Source of the DNA: Rugamonas apoptosis
GTDB lineage: Bacteria > Pseudomonadota > Gammaproteobacteria > Burkholderiales > Burkholderiaceae_D
Length of the DNA stretch: 64,000 nucleotides
Assembly: GCF_014042355.1 (NCBI RefSeq)
Contig: NZ_JACEZU010000003.1
Coordinates: forward strand, 124,001 to 188,000
Direction: 5' to 3'
Part shown: positions 1 through 10,795 of the stretch, one piece after another
Layout of the letters: every line of letters starts with the position of its first letter
Position numbering within the stretch: position 1 is the first letter of the stretch
Made by a program: the position numbers and the translations under genes
The notes under the pieces: model-generated
What the model saw: the letters and a program-made list of their open reading frames with translations, nothing else
Told to the model about the DNA's origin: nothing
Database searches by the model: none

Positions 1-248
1 TGCTGCCGTCGCAGATCGTGGCCACGCTGCGCCCCGGCACGGCGGACCAATTGCAGGCCGCGCTGGCGCCGCTGGACGGCCCGGAGCTGCGGCTCGATGG
101 CGCCAAGGCCACCATCGCCTGCCAGTCCGGCGAGAAGATGGCCGTGCTGGCGGTGCTGGCCAAGCTGGCGCTGGACGTGACCATCCATGAACCCACACTG
201 GAACAACTGTTTCTCGGCCACGGAGGCGCCCATGTCCACGCGCATTGA
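1..248 (+). CDS. nosF: NosF-type copper ABC transporter ATPase, 3' end only
   Basis: Only the last 81 codons lie in the window; the frame is open from base 3 and ends at the TGA at 246-248. This is the tail of an ABC ATPase after the Walker and signature motifs, so the family call rests on context: NosY-like permease and NosL follow, as in nosDFYL maturation clusters. NosF energises NosY (with periplasmic NosD) for assembly of the copper-sulfur CuZ centre of N2O reductase. The protein ends in a His-rich tail (HGGAHVHAH) that might bind metal (inference). Its 3' end overlaps nosY by 17 bp, suggesting translational coupling. Confidence 0.7.
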   Translation, partial: LPSQIVATLRPGTADQLQAALAPLDGPELRLDGAKATIACQSGEKMAVLAVLAKLALDVTIHEPTLEQLFLGHGGAHVHAH

Positions 249-1056
249 ATGGTCCCAGGTATGGGTCATCGCCAGCAAGGAATGGCGCGACCGCCTGCGC
301 AACCGCTGGGTGCTGGCCGTGGCCGTCATCTTCGCGCTGTTCGCGCTGGCGATCGCCTATTTCGGCGCGGCCCAGCAGGGCGAGGTGGGCTTCCATGGCG
401 TGGACGCCACGGTGGCCAGCCTGGTCAGCCTGGTGATCTACCTGGTGCCGCTGATCGCCCTGATCCTCGGCTACGACGCCATCGTCGGCGAGCGCGAGCG
501 CGGCTCGCTGGAATTGCTGCAATCGATGCCCATCACGCGGGCTGAAATCTTGCTGGGTAAATACCTGGGCCTGGCTGGCGCGCTGGCCGGCGCCACGGTG
601 GTCGGTTTTGGCGCCGGCTTGCTGCCGCTGTCGGCCGAACTGACGGTGCGCGACGGTTACCACTACGCCGGTTTCGTGCTCAGCGCCGTGTTGATGGGCA
701 TGGCCTTCCTCAGCATTTCCGTGCTGCTGTCCGTGATCGCCAGCGACCGCGTGCGCGCCAGCGGCGCCGCCATCGGCCTGTGGTTCTTCTACGTGCTGAT
801 CTTCGACTTGCTGCTGATGGGCGCGCTCGTGATGAGCCAGGGCAACCTGAGCAGCGCCCTGTTCGGCGCCATCCTCATGCTCAATCCGGCCGACGTATTC
901 CGCCTGCTCAATATTTTCAGCTCGGAGCAGGTGCAGACCATGTATGGCCTGTCGACCGTGATGCCGGGCGCGCTCACCAATCCACTGGTGCTGCTGGCCA
1001 TCATGTTGGCCTGGATCGTTGTGCCATTCTTTATCGCAATCAGGAGATTCAAATGA
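232..1056 (+). CDS. nosY: NosY-type ABC-2 permease
   Basis: A 274-residue integral membrane protein with about six hydrophobic segments, of the ABC-2 permease type. The N-terminus reads MSTRIEWSQV and is followed by the typical cytoplasmic EWRDRLRNRW and a first helix. The start is ATG 232, inside the end of nosF; an upstream in-frame ATG at 187 would only add residues read out of frame through nosF. Known role: membrane partner of NosF in maturation of the CuZ site of nitrous oxide reductase in the periplasm. The stop overlaps the nosL start as ATGA, so nosF-nosY-nosL form a tightly coupled operon. Confidence 0.85.
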   Translation: MSTRIEWSQVWVIASKEWRDRLRNRWVLAVAVIFALFALAIAYFGAAQQGEVGFHGVDATVASLVSLVIYLVPLIALILGYDAIVGERERGSLELLQSMPITRAEILLGKYLGLAGALAGATVVGFGAGLLPLSAELTVRDGYHYAGFVLSAVLMGMAFLSISVLLSVIASDRVRASGAAIGLWFFYVLIFDLLLMGALVMSQGNLSSALFGAILMLNPADVFRLLNIFSSEQVQTMYGLSTVMPGALTNPLVLLAIMLAWIVVPFFIAIRRFK

Positions 1057-1583
1057 AGTTCACCACTCTGGCGGCACCCGCCGCCCGCCGCGCCCTGTTC
1101 GTGAGCGTGCTGCTGCTGGCGGCCTGCACGCCCAACCCGACGAAAGTGGCGGCCCAGGAACCGGGCGCCGACACGGCCTGCGCACTGGACGGCATGGTGC
1201 TGCGCGACTTCCCCGGCCCCAAGGCCCAGATCCAGTTCGCCGAGGGCAAGCCTGATTTCTATTGCGACCTGATGGAATTGTTCGCCGTGGTGCTGGGCGC
1301 CGAGCAGAAGCGGGTCGTGGCCGGCATGTACGTGCAGGATATGAGCAAGGCCGACTGGGACCACCCAAGCGGCAACTGGATCGAAGCGCGCAGCGCCTTT
1401 TACGTGACGGGCAGCCGCAAGCAGGGCTCGATGGGCCCCACCTTCGGCGCCTTCGCCACCTTGCAGGGGGCGCAGGACTTCGCGGCCGCCCAGGGCGGCA
1501 AGGTGTTGCGCTTCGAGCAGATCAGTCGTGATATGGTGAGCATGGGTGGCAGCGCCGCCCATGACAACGCCATGTCGCACTGA
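1053..1583 (+). CDS. nosL: NosL, copper-binding outer-membrane lipoprotein of N2O reductase maturation
   Basis: A 176-residue protein starting at ATG 1053, overlapping the nosY stop by 4 bp, with AGGAG at 1042-1046. It has a lipoprotein signal peptide with lipobox LLAAC, so Cys25 is the lipidated residue. The mature part carries the NosL-type CALDGM segment followed by LRDFPGPKAQ and a later FYCDLMELF, giving the Cys/Met residues expected of a Cu(I) chaperone. NosL hands copper to NosZ or the NosDFY complex. It is followed by a terminator-like hairpin, so the next gene may have a separate transcript. Confidence 0.88.
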   Translation: MKFTTLAAPAARRALFVSVLLLAACTPNPTKVAAQEPGADTACALDGMVLRDFPGPKAQIQFAEGKPDFYCDLMELFAVVLGAEQKRVVAGMYVQDMSKADWDHPSGNWIEARSAFYVTGSRKQGSMGPTFGAFATLQGAQDFAAAQGGKVLRFEQISRDMVSMGGSAAHDNAMSH

Positions 1584-1587
1584 GAGA

Positions 1588-1649
1588 GGGGGCAATCATG
1601 CGTTGACCTTCCACTTTGCATCGCCCCCTGGTTTATTTTTTTGTTTTTT
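1588..1649 (+). terminator. Rho-independent terminator after nosL
   Basis: Directly after the nosL stop, GGGGGC (plus a broken ATGC arm) pairs with GCAT-CGCCCCC across a loop of about 16 bases. The right arm is followed by a T-rich stretch (TTTATTTTTTTGTTTTTTT). It sits between nosL and the cytochrome gene, so read-through rather than a separate promoter could set the cytochrome level. Confidence 0.6.
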
Positions 1650-1668
1650 TATTTGAGAGTCTATCCCC

Positions 1669-1986
1669 ATGAAATTAGCTACCATCCTGTCCTCCCTGCT
1701 GCTGGCCGTGTGCGCCGCCGGTACCGCCCAGGCCGCTCCTGACCTGGTCAAAGGCGAGAAGATCTACAAAGCCACCTGCCTCGCCTGCCACGGCGCCGGC
1801 GTGATGGGCGCGCCCAAGTTCGGCGACAAGGCCGGCTGGAAACCACGCGTCGCCAAAGGCCAGCCAGCCCTGTACAAGAGCGCCATGGACGGCGTCAAGA
1901 TGATGCCACCACGCGGCGGCAACCCAGGCCTGAAGGATGACGAAGTCAAGGCCGCCGTCGACTTCATGGTTGCCAAGTCGAGCTGA
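1669..1986 (+). CDS. Small periplasmic monohaem cytochrome c (c5-like)
   Basis: A 105-residue protein with a cleavable signal peptide (about residues 1-22, ending AQA) and one haem c site, Cys37-Leu-Ala-Cys-His41. A later MMPPRGG segment near residues 81-87 should supply the axial Met ligand, as in cytochrome c5/c8-type proteins. It probably carries electrons in the periplasm. Its place between nosL and an apbE gene suggests service to N2O reductase, but the sequence alone does not prove the partner. It is preceded by a terminator and a T-rich leader, and its stop lies 86 bp before the apbE start. Confidence 0.85.
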   Translation: MKLATILSSLLLAVCAAGTAQAAPDLVKGEKIYKATCLACHGAGVMGAPKFGDKAGWKPRVAKGQPALYKSAMDGVKMMPPRGGNPGLKDDEVKAAVDFMVAKSS

Positions 1987-2072
1987 GATTGACAGGGCCG
2001 CCGCCACGGCGGCGGCATGATGTACACGGGATTCGGGTACGCCCGGTCCCTCACCGCAAGGAGGGCGCCAGC

Positions 2073-3128
2073 ATGCAAGGTGCCAATCAGAACCATACCG
2101 GAATGGCGCGTTGGCTGCTGACGCTGCTCGCGCTCGCGCTGTGCTCCGGCCTGTTGTCGGGCTGTGCCCGCGAATACCATACCTACAAGACCCAGGGCCA
2201 TGTGTTCGGCACCGTGGTCGAGATCAGCATTTACGGCGAGACGCCGCAGCGGGCCGATGCCCTCAGCGCCGCCGTGCTCAAGGAATTCGACCGCCTGCAC
2301 CACAAGCTGCACGCCTGGCAGCCCAGCATGCTGACCGGCTTGAACGACGCCATCGCGGCCGGCCGGCCGTTCGAAGCGGACGCCGAACTGGTGGGCCTGC
2401 TGCAATCGGCCACCACCTTGTCGGCCAAGTCCGACTATCTGTTCAATCCCGCCATCGGCCACTTGATCCGGCTGTGGGGCTTCCAGAGCAGTGACATCCA
2501 GGACCAGGGACCGGCGCCCGAGGAGATCAAGCGCTGGGTGGCGGCCAATCCGCGCCTGTCGGACTTGCGCTACCAGGGCAACACCATTACCAGCACCAAT
2601 CGCGCCGTGATGATCGACCTGGGCGGCTACGCCAAGGGCTACGCGCTGGACCGCGCCGCCCGCATCCTGCGCGACGGGGGCGTGAACGCGGCGCTGGTCA
2701 ACGTGGGCGGCAATATCCTCGCCATCGGCCAGCCTGGCAAACGGCCGTGGCAGGTGGGCATCCGCGACCCGCGCGGCAATGGTACGCTGGCCACGCTGTC
2801 GCTGCGCGATAATGAAGCGATCGGCACCAGCGGCGATTACGAACGCTACTTCATGAAGGACGGCAAACGCCATCCGCACATCATCGACCCGCGCACGGGC
2901 CAGACGATCGACCTGGTGGCCTCGGTGACCATCATCGCCTCCGGCGGCAGCGATCCCGGCTTGCGCTCGGATGGCAACTCCAAGCCCCTGTTCATCACGG
3001 GGCCGGCCGGCTGGGAAGCGATGGCCCAGCGCCTGGGCTTGAAGGAAGTGATGCTGGTCGATGCCCAGCACAAGGTGGCCATGACGTCCGCCATGCGCGC
3101 ACGCATGGATGGCGGCCGGCCGCACTGA
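2073..3128 (+). CDS. ApbE-family FMN transferase (NosX-like), lipoprotein
   Basis: A 351-residue protein. The start chosen is ATG 2073 because AAGGAGG lies at 2058-2064; an upstream in-frame ATG at 1989 has no signal. The signal peptide ends in lipobox LLSGC (Cys31). The body is ApbE: GTVVEI near the mature N-terminus, the GGYAKGYALD segment, GTSGDYERYF and HPHIIDPRTGQ. The metal-site region near the C-terminus reads RSDGNSKPLF, a Thr-to-Ser variant of the usual form. ApbE/NosX enzymes attach FMN covalently to a Thr of NosR or Rnf/Nqr subunits; beside nosFYL the likely client is NosR (inference, nosR is outside the window). Confidence 0.85.
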   Translation: MQGANQNHTGMARWLLTLLALALCSGLLSGCAREYHTYKTQGHVFGTVVEISIYGETPQRADALSAAVLKEFDRLHHKLHAWQPSMLTGLNDAIAAGRPFEADAELVGLLQSATTLSAKSDYLFNPAIGHLIRLWGFQSSDIQDQGPAPEEIKRWVAANPRLSDLRYQGNTITSTNRAVMIDLGGYAKGYALDRAARILRDGGVNAALVNVGGNILAIGQPGKRPWQVGIRDPRGNGTLATLSLRDNEAIGTSGDYERYFMKDGKRHPHIIDPRTGQTIDLVASVTIIASGGSDPGLRSDGNSKPLFITGPAGWEAMAQRLGLKEVMLVDAQHKVAMTSAMRARMDGGRPH

Positions 3129-3156
3129 CGGCCGACTCAGGCCACCTCAACCCACG

Positions 3157-4467
3157 TCAGGCCGGCGCCATCTCCGGGATGCCGGACTGTAGCGCTTTCA
3201 CCCCGGGCAGCAGCAGCGTCATCATGCTGCCGCCCTGGCTGCGCGCCAGCACCATCTCGCCCCCCATGGCCGCCACCCGTTCCTTGATGGCGCGGATGCC
3301 GAACGCGTCGGTCGTGGCCTGCTCGGCCTGCACGATGCCGGCACCGTCCGTACGCAGCACAATGGTCATGGTGTCGAGCTTGAGGTTAAGCGACACGGTC
3401 ACCGCGCCGGCGCGCGCGAAGCAAGCGATGCTGGTGAGTGCCGCCTGCACCAGCCGGAACAGGCTGGAAGTCAGGTCGCGGGTCAACAGCGTGTTGGCGC
3501 TGTCGTCCAGCACCTGTAGCCGGTAGCGCAGGCCGCTGCGCTGATTCAGTTGGCCCAGCAGCCACTCGACGGCCGGGCACAGGCCCAGTTCCAGCGTGCT
3601 GGGGTGCAGATCGTTGATCACGTCGCGCACGGATTTGATAGTGGCGTCCAGCGTGGCCAGCACGTGGCTGGACTGGCCGTGCAGGACGGCATGGCCGGCT
3701 GCCGTGCGCGCATGCAGGCGGCCGATATCGAGCCGCATGGCCAGCAGGTTCTGGCCCAGTTCGTCATGAATGTTGAGCGCGATGCGGCGCCGTTCATCCT
3801 CGCGGATGCGGTCCTGGTGCAAGGTCATGGCGCGCAGCTGGTCCAGCGTACGCTGCAAGGCCGCCTCGGCGCGTTTGCGGTCCGTGATATCGAAGCACAT
3901 GCCGATCAACAGTTGCGGCTGGCCGTTGGCATCGAACACGGGTTTCTTAAAGGTCTGCATCTGGCGGTTCTCCGCGCGCGACACGCACCACACGAATTCC
4001 TCGTTGACCACCAACTGGCCGCCGGCGAAGGCGGCGCGGTCATTGCTCAGGAAGCCCTCCATCTGCTCGGCGGGGAAATAGGCGCTGCCGGTATGGCCTT
4101 TCATCAGGGCGAACGGCACGCCGAACACATCCTCGCAGGCCGCGTTCATCATCACGATGCGGTGCTGGGCATCCTTGATGAACAGTGGCGCGGGCATCAT
4201 GGCGACGATTTCGCGCAGTTGCAGGTCGGCTTGGGCATGCGTCACGGCAGCGTGTTCGTACGCTGCGATGTCCGCTCGCTGTCGCACATCGGCTGCGTGA
4301 AGGCGCCACAATAGTACGGCGGCCAGCAGCATCGTGCCGCCACCCAGCAGATAGCCTGCGGCGGGCAGGGCGCCACGGTCCCACATGGCACCGCTCAGCC
4401 AACCGGCCAGCAGCAGGATCGCGCCGGTGGCTGCCGGGCGCTGGAAGAGGGGGGGGCAATTGTTCAT
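3157..4467 (-). CDS. Membrane PAS sensor histidine kinase (HisKA_3 type) with degraded ATP-binding motifs
   Basis: A 436-residue protein: two membrane helices (about 13-28 and 36-57), a PAS domain (about 83-198, ending in the DITDRKRAE type PAC motif), an NarX/UhpB-type DHp domain with phosphoacceptor His234 (NIHDELGQN), and a C-terminal HATPase_c fold. The His box is intact. In the ATPase domain the N-box reads QAALTSIACF (residues 341-350) where QEALTNxxRH is usual, and the G1 box reads TDGAG (373-377) where DDGxG is usual. The essential Asn and Asp are therefore absent, while the G2-like GIRAIKERV region remains. No response regulator gene is adjacent. It converges on the apbE gene and is probably a pseudokinase or accessory sensor. 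Confidence 0.8.
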   Translation of the reverse strand: MNNCPPLFQRPAATGAILLLAGWLSGAMWDRGALPAAGYLLGGGTMLLAAVLLWRLHAADVRQRADIAAYEHAAVTHAQADLQLREIVAMMPAPLFIKDAQHRIVMMNAACEDVFGVPFALMKGHTGSAYFPAEQMEGFLSNDRAAFAGGQLVVNEEFVWCVSRAENRQMQTFKKPVFDANGQPQLLIGMCFDITDRKRAEAALQRTLDQLRAMTLHQDRIREDERRRIALNIHDELGQNLLAMRLDIGRLHARTAAGHAVLHGQSSHVLATLDATIKSVRDVINDLHPSTLELGLCPAVEWLLGQLNQRSGLRYRLQVLDDSANTLLTRDLTSSLFRLVQAALTSIACFARAGAVTVSLNLKLDTMTIVLRTDGAGIVQAEQATTDAFGIRAIKERVAAMGGEMVLARSQGGSMMTLLLPGVKALQSGIPEMAPA

Positions 4468-4996
4468 ATGATCTGTCGCGGAGTAACGTGATGGCGCGCT
4501 TCGCCTGCGCCCGTTATTGCTAGGGAATGTTGGCGTATTGTAATGACGTTATGGTTGATTTGTCTTTCTTTTAATGTAACAGATATCCTGAATGGGGGAG
4601 TGTGGCCACGTGGCGCGGGACCCATCCAAGTTGGTGCTTATTGGAGGGGGGAAGTGGTTTGCGACCCTCCGCTGGTCTGCCGGCGGCAGCCGGGCCGTGT
4701 GAGTTACAAAGTGCGTATTTTGGCGAGGGGACAGTGCAGTATAGTGCTTTGTCAATTATGTATTTTTTGTATTTTAATATGGCGTTTCATTCCTGCCGCG
4801 CTCAATCTTTCGATATTTTTAAAAGTACGGGCAGGTGGCGGCAGACGTATATATCGATTGCCAGCCTGGACCTCGCTTGGCTGAACGCAGACGAGTTATT
4901 AAGTTATCGTGTTATTCGCTTCGATAGGCCAAGGCTTGACGCCGCTAAATAGAAGAAGGCAAAGAGTTTGCCATTTTGGAAGAATGAAATTTAAAG
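4468..4996. other. Intergenic stretch without a convincing gene
   Basis: About 530 bp of lower-GC DNA with AT-rich tracts around 4740-4810. Open frames of 113-116 codons exist on the plus strand (4543-4884, 4602-4952), but they have no recognisable domain, no good ribosome binding site and poor codon bias. I see no RNA gene, transposase remnant or terminal repeat. Confidence 0.5.
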
Positions 4997-5359
4997 ATGA
5001 AAAGAAAGATACAGTTTTTTTTGCTGGTAATGTTCTGTGTCATGGGTCTGGCGAGTGGGTTCTTTGCCAGGCGTAACTTGTCGGAGCCAACTTGGTGGGC
5101 GCTGTTTTCTACGGTTTCGATCAGCGTCGCGGTATTTTGGTGGTATTGCATAGACAGCGCTCAGAAGGAATTCACGCGCTCATTTTGGCTGAATGTGGGT
5201 GTCGTGGCCATCGCGCCGATAGCGATTCCATGGTATGTATTTCGTAGCAATGAACGAGGTCTTCGATTGCGTGCGGTGGGCCGTGTTTTGGGTTTTTCTT
5301 GCCTGTTATTTCTCGCTGGCATAGTTGGAGGTGTGGCTGGTGTTGCCATCGGCTCGTGA
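4997..5359 (+). CDS. Hypothetical small membrane protein
   Basis: A 120-residue protein, family not recognised. It has about four hydrophobic segments: residues 5-24 (LLVMFCVMGLASGFF), 30-50 (WWALFSTVSISVAVFWWY), 64-80, and 95-119 ending in a glycine/valine-rich helix. Codon use is less GC-biased than in the flanking genes. The upstream region has only a weak purine stretch (AAATTTAAAG). The 3' end overlaps the next gene by 20 bp, so the two are probably co-expressed: an inner-membrane protein plus a lipoprotein. Confidence 0.6.
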   Translation: MKRKIQFFLLVMFCVMGLASGFFARRNLSEPTWWALFSTVSISVAVFWWYCIDSAQKEFTRSFWLNVGVVAIAPIAIPWYVFRSNERGLRLRAVGRVLGFSCLLFLAGIVGGVAGVAIGS

Positions 5360-5939
5360 GCTTTGCGTCGCCGCGATAGGGCTGTTGACGCTCTCTGGCT
5401 GCGACCTCATGCCGTATTACTATCCGCCCTACGTCAGCTTGTGTGCGCCCAGCGACCGCGCGGGATGGGAGGGGGCGGGCACCCATTTTTCGTTGCAGCG
5501 CGAGGGGCAGCATTATCAATTCCAAGTGCGGGATATCGACTATCCATCCGCGTCCGATGCCAAACGGCTGCGTCAAGACGGGACGCTTTGGATCGAGTTG
5601 CGGGGTTACAGTGCTCCGCCAGGTACCATGCTGTATGACCCGGCAGGCGCGATCGTCGAGATAGACGGTCAGCAGGTCAGGGCCATGCCGGTTGTATTCG
5701 AGGGCAACGGCGCGCCGGAACGCGCGGTGCCGACCATGCCGGTTGATTTGGCCCGCCGTGGTTTGCCGCACGAGTATGTACATGGATATTACGTGGGCTT
5801 CAAGATGGCTTTACCCGGGCGGCACGACAGCTATCAATTCCTGCCTGGCGCCATCACGCTCAATGGTGTAGCGACACCGTTGCCGCGACTACGGTCGTGT
5901 TACACCCCAGCCAGGAGCGGCGTGTCACCCCTTCGTTGA
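5340..5939 (+). CDS. Hypothetical lipoprotein
   Basis: A 199-residue protein, family not recognised. The start chosen is GTG 5340, because GGAGG lies at 5327-5331 with ideal spacing and this start gives a compact lipoprotein signal (LLTLSGC, lipidated Cys21). The mature part is rich in Tyr and Pro near its N-terminus (DLMPYYYPPYVSLCAP) and looks like a soluble beta-rich domain with a central acidic segment. It overlaps the preceding membrane-protein gene by 20 bp, a strong sign of translational coupling. Function unknown. Confidence 0.65.
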   Translation: MLPSARELCVAAIGLLTLSGCDLMPYYYPPYVSLCAPSDRAGWEGAGTHFSLQREGQHYQFQVRDIDYPSASDAKRLRQDGTLWIELRGYSAPPGTMLYDPAGAIVEIDGQQVRAMPVVFEGNGAPERAVPTMPVDLARRGLPHEYVHGYYVGFKMALPGRHDSYQFLPGAITLNGVATPLPRLRSCYTPARSGVSPLR

Positions 5940-6077
5940 GCGGTCCTGCTGGTCCCGCGATCCCTTCCAGGTCGGTGATTTTGTGACCCCGACGCGCCGA
6001 TTCCGAAAATGAGGAGACATCATCATTGAATGGTAAGCAATACATCGACTCGCACAACCAGCATAGGAGAGTACACC

Positions 6078-6554
6078 ATGCCCATCATTCGTGCCTCGCA
6101 ACGACGGGTTGAGGAAAGTGAGACATCAGATCCCGGCACCATGAACCGCGAGGAATGGATCAGCGAACCAGGCGGGCTGACGCAGTTCGGGACCTTCGTC
6201 CAGGTCCTGGCGCCCGGCACACGGTCATCGATCAAACATTGGCACAAGGCGGAAGACGAACTGGTGCTCGTCCTGGAGGGGCAAGTGACGGTCGTCGAAG
6301 GAGACGCTGAGCACCTGCTGGGCCCGGGTGACGCGGCGACGTTCCCGCAAGGAAGTCCTGTGGGACACTATCTCTGGAACAGGACGGCATCGCCGGTCAC
6401 GTGCATCGTAGTCGGAACGCGCGCGCCGATTGATCAAATCACCTACCCCGACCATGACAGAGTCATGCACCGGGACAGGTCGCAGCCGGACGATCGCTGG
6501 ACTGACTTATCCGGAAATCCGGCGACGAATCCGTACGCGCGATGGTTGCCATGA
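6078..6554 (+). CDS. Cupin-domain protein
   Basis: A 158-residue single-domain cupin. Motif 1 is HWHKAEDELVLVLEG (His-x-His plus Glu) and motif 2 is GDAATFPQGSPVGHYLWN with its His, so the three-His/one-Glu metal site is present. The start is ATG 6078, with AGGAG at 6065-6069; the upstream ATG at 6030 has no signal. Such proteins are metal-dependent small-molecule enzymes or sensors; the substrate cannot be read from sequence. It stands alone, followed by an inverted-repeat element, and belongs to the accessory-looking stretch 4.5-6.6 kb. Confidence 0.8.
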   Translation: MPIIRASQRRVEESETSDPGTMNREEWISEPGGLTQFGTFVQVLAPGTRSSIKHWHKAEDELVLVLEGQVTVVEGDAEHLLGPGDAATFPQGSPVGHYLWNRTASPVTCIVVGTRAPIDQITYPDHDRVMHRDRSQPDDRWTDLSGNPATNPYARWLP

Positions 6555-6577
6555 CTGTGCGCTAAAACGTGTCCAAT

Positions 6578-6752
6578 TCGGTGTCAGGTCTGTCATTCGG
6601 ACAGTTGGCGCGCATCTTTGATTCTTCTCAATGTGCGCTTTTCCGATTGCCATAGCAGTTTCAAGGGGCGGGCATACATCAAAGTGAATCGACGTAGTTT
6701 GATTAAACGCAAAGGTACTCTCTTGATGTCCGAATGACAGACCTGACACCGA
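6578..6752. repeat. 175-bp element bounded by a perfect 26-bp inverted repeat
   Basis: Bases 6578-6603 (beginning TCGGTGTCAGGTCTG) and 6727-6752 (ending CAGACCTGACACCGA) are exact reverse complements over 26 bp, separated by 123 bp. Weaker complementarity continues outward (GTGTC... / ...GACAC). The interior has no convincing gene. The form fits a REP-type doublet or a small non-autonomous mobile element. Confidence 0.75.
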
Positions 6753-6770
6753 CTGAACATGACACCCAAA

Positions 6771-6812
6771 AAAACGGGGACGCAGCACGCTTAACCGTGT
6801 TACGTCCCCGCC
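6771..6812. terminator. Palindromic GGGGACG-type hairpin between convergent genes
   Basis: CGGGGACGCAGCACG (6775-6789) pairs with CGTGTTACGTCCCCG (6796-6810) across a 6-base loop, with two G-U wobble positions. A run of seven A on the left becomes a U-run for the minus-strand ppc transcript. The stem is the same sequence family as the hairpin at 28017-28072. Confidence 0.6.
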
Positions 6813-6830
6813 ATGGGCAAGACGCCGTCG

Positions 6831-9653
<2,823 letters not shown>

Positions 9654-9746
9654 GTGATGAGTCGCAAAATATGATGTAAGTCGGTGCAAAGGCTTGTGGC
9701 CTGCTTCTGCAAGAAGGCGCGCGTGATAAAATTTGTGATCTTAAAC

Positions 9747-10790
9747 ATGCGCGAAATAACTGGCCACCGCCGGTTAGCGTCGGCTACAGCGAAAGAACTG
9801 GTTTTGAAAACTTCCGAATTGGTCCAACCTCTCCCGTCCAGATTAATCATCGCGTCGCGCGAAAGCCGTCTTGCCATGTGGCAAGCGGAGCATGTGCGGG
9901 CGCGCTTATCCGCATTATATCCGCAGTGCAGCATTGAAATTCTGGGAATGACCACCCGTGGCGACCAGATTCTTGATCGCGCGCTGTCCAAGGTGGGCGG
10001 CAAGGGCTTGTTCGTCAAGGAGCTGGAAGTGGCCATGGCGGAAGGCCGGGCCGACCTGGCCGTACACTCGCTCAAGGACGTGCCCATGGAGCTGCCGGAA
10101 GGCTTCGCGCTGGCCGCCGTGCTGGAACGTGAAGATCCGCGCGACGCCTTCGTCTCCAACGATTACGCTTCGCTCGACGCGCTGCCGCATGGCGCCGTGG
10201 TGGGCACCAGCAGCCTGCGCCGCCAGTCGCTGATCGCGGCCCGCTATCCGCATCTGGTGATCCAGCCGTTGCGCGGCAACCTCGATACCCGGCTCGGTAA
10301 GCTGGACCGGGGCGATTACGCGGCCATCATCCTGGCCGCCGCCGGCCTCAAACGTTTGGGTCTGCCGCAGCGCATCCGCGCCTTGCTGGAGCCGGAAACG
10401 AGCTTGCCGGCCGCCGGCCAGGGTGCCATGGCGATCGAAATCGCCGAGCGTAACGATGGCCTGGACCTGCACGCGCTGCTGGCGCCCCTGAACCACGAGG
10501 CGACGGCGCAAGCCGTGTCGGCCGAGCGCAAGGTGTCCAAGGTGTTCGGCGGCAGTTGCCAGATCCCGCTGGCCGCGTTCGCGACCGTCGACGCTGGCCA
10601 GATGCGCTTGCGCGCCATGGTGGCCACGCCGGACGGCAGCCGCATGGCCAGCGCCGAAGTGAGCGGCCCGGCCGCCGCGCCGGAGCAATTGGGCGAGCAG
10701 GTGGCCGAGCTGCTGCGGGGCCAGGACGCGGAAGCCATCCTGGCCGTCTGCGCCACGGCCGCGCCGGCCGACGACCAGCCGGCAGCCTGA
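9747..10790 (+). CDS. hemC: Porphobilinogen deaminase (hydroxymethylbilane synthase)
   Basis: Joins four porphobilinogen units into hydroxymethylbilane. Shown by [20 protein letters not shown], the HSLKDVP loop with the catalytic Asp, GTSSLRRQ and [10 protein letters not shown], and the cofactor-binding Cys in [11 protein letters not shown] (Cys271 in this numbering). From ATG 9747 the product is 347 residues, about 30 longer at the N-terminus than usual. A TTG at 9804 (with GAAAGAAC before it) is a reasonable alternative start, so the 5' end is uncertain. It is first in the hemC-hemD-hemX-hemY cluster; hemD begins 5 bp after its stop. Confidence 0.95.
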   Translation: MREITGHRRLASATAKELVLKTSELVQPLPSRLIIASRESRLAMWQAEHVRARLSALYPQCSIEILGMTTRGDQILDRALSKVGGKGLFVKELEVAMAEGRADLAVHSLKDVPMELPEGFALAAVLEREDPRDAFVSNDYASLDALPHGAVVGTSSLRRQSLIAARYPHLVIQPLRGNLDTRLGKLDRGDYAAIILAAAGLKRLGLPQRIRALLEPETSLPAAGQGAMAIEIAERNDGLDLHALLAPLNHEATAQAVSAERKVSKVFGGSCQIPLAAFATVDAGQMRLRAMVATPDGSRMASAEVSGPAAAPEQLGEQVAELLRGQDAEAILAVCATAAPADDQPAA

Positions 10791-10795
10791 CGGGG

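Noticed and set aside
187..231. Upstream start for nosY at 187
   Set aside because: It would translate through the nosF coding sequence out of frame; ATG 232 gives the normal N-terminus.
4543..4952. Two overlapping plus-strand frames of 113 and 116 codons
   Set aside because: No ribosome site, no domain, poor codon bias and AT-rich tracts inside; not called as genes.
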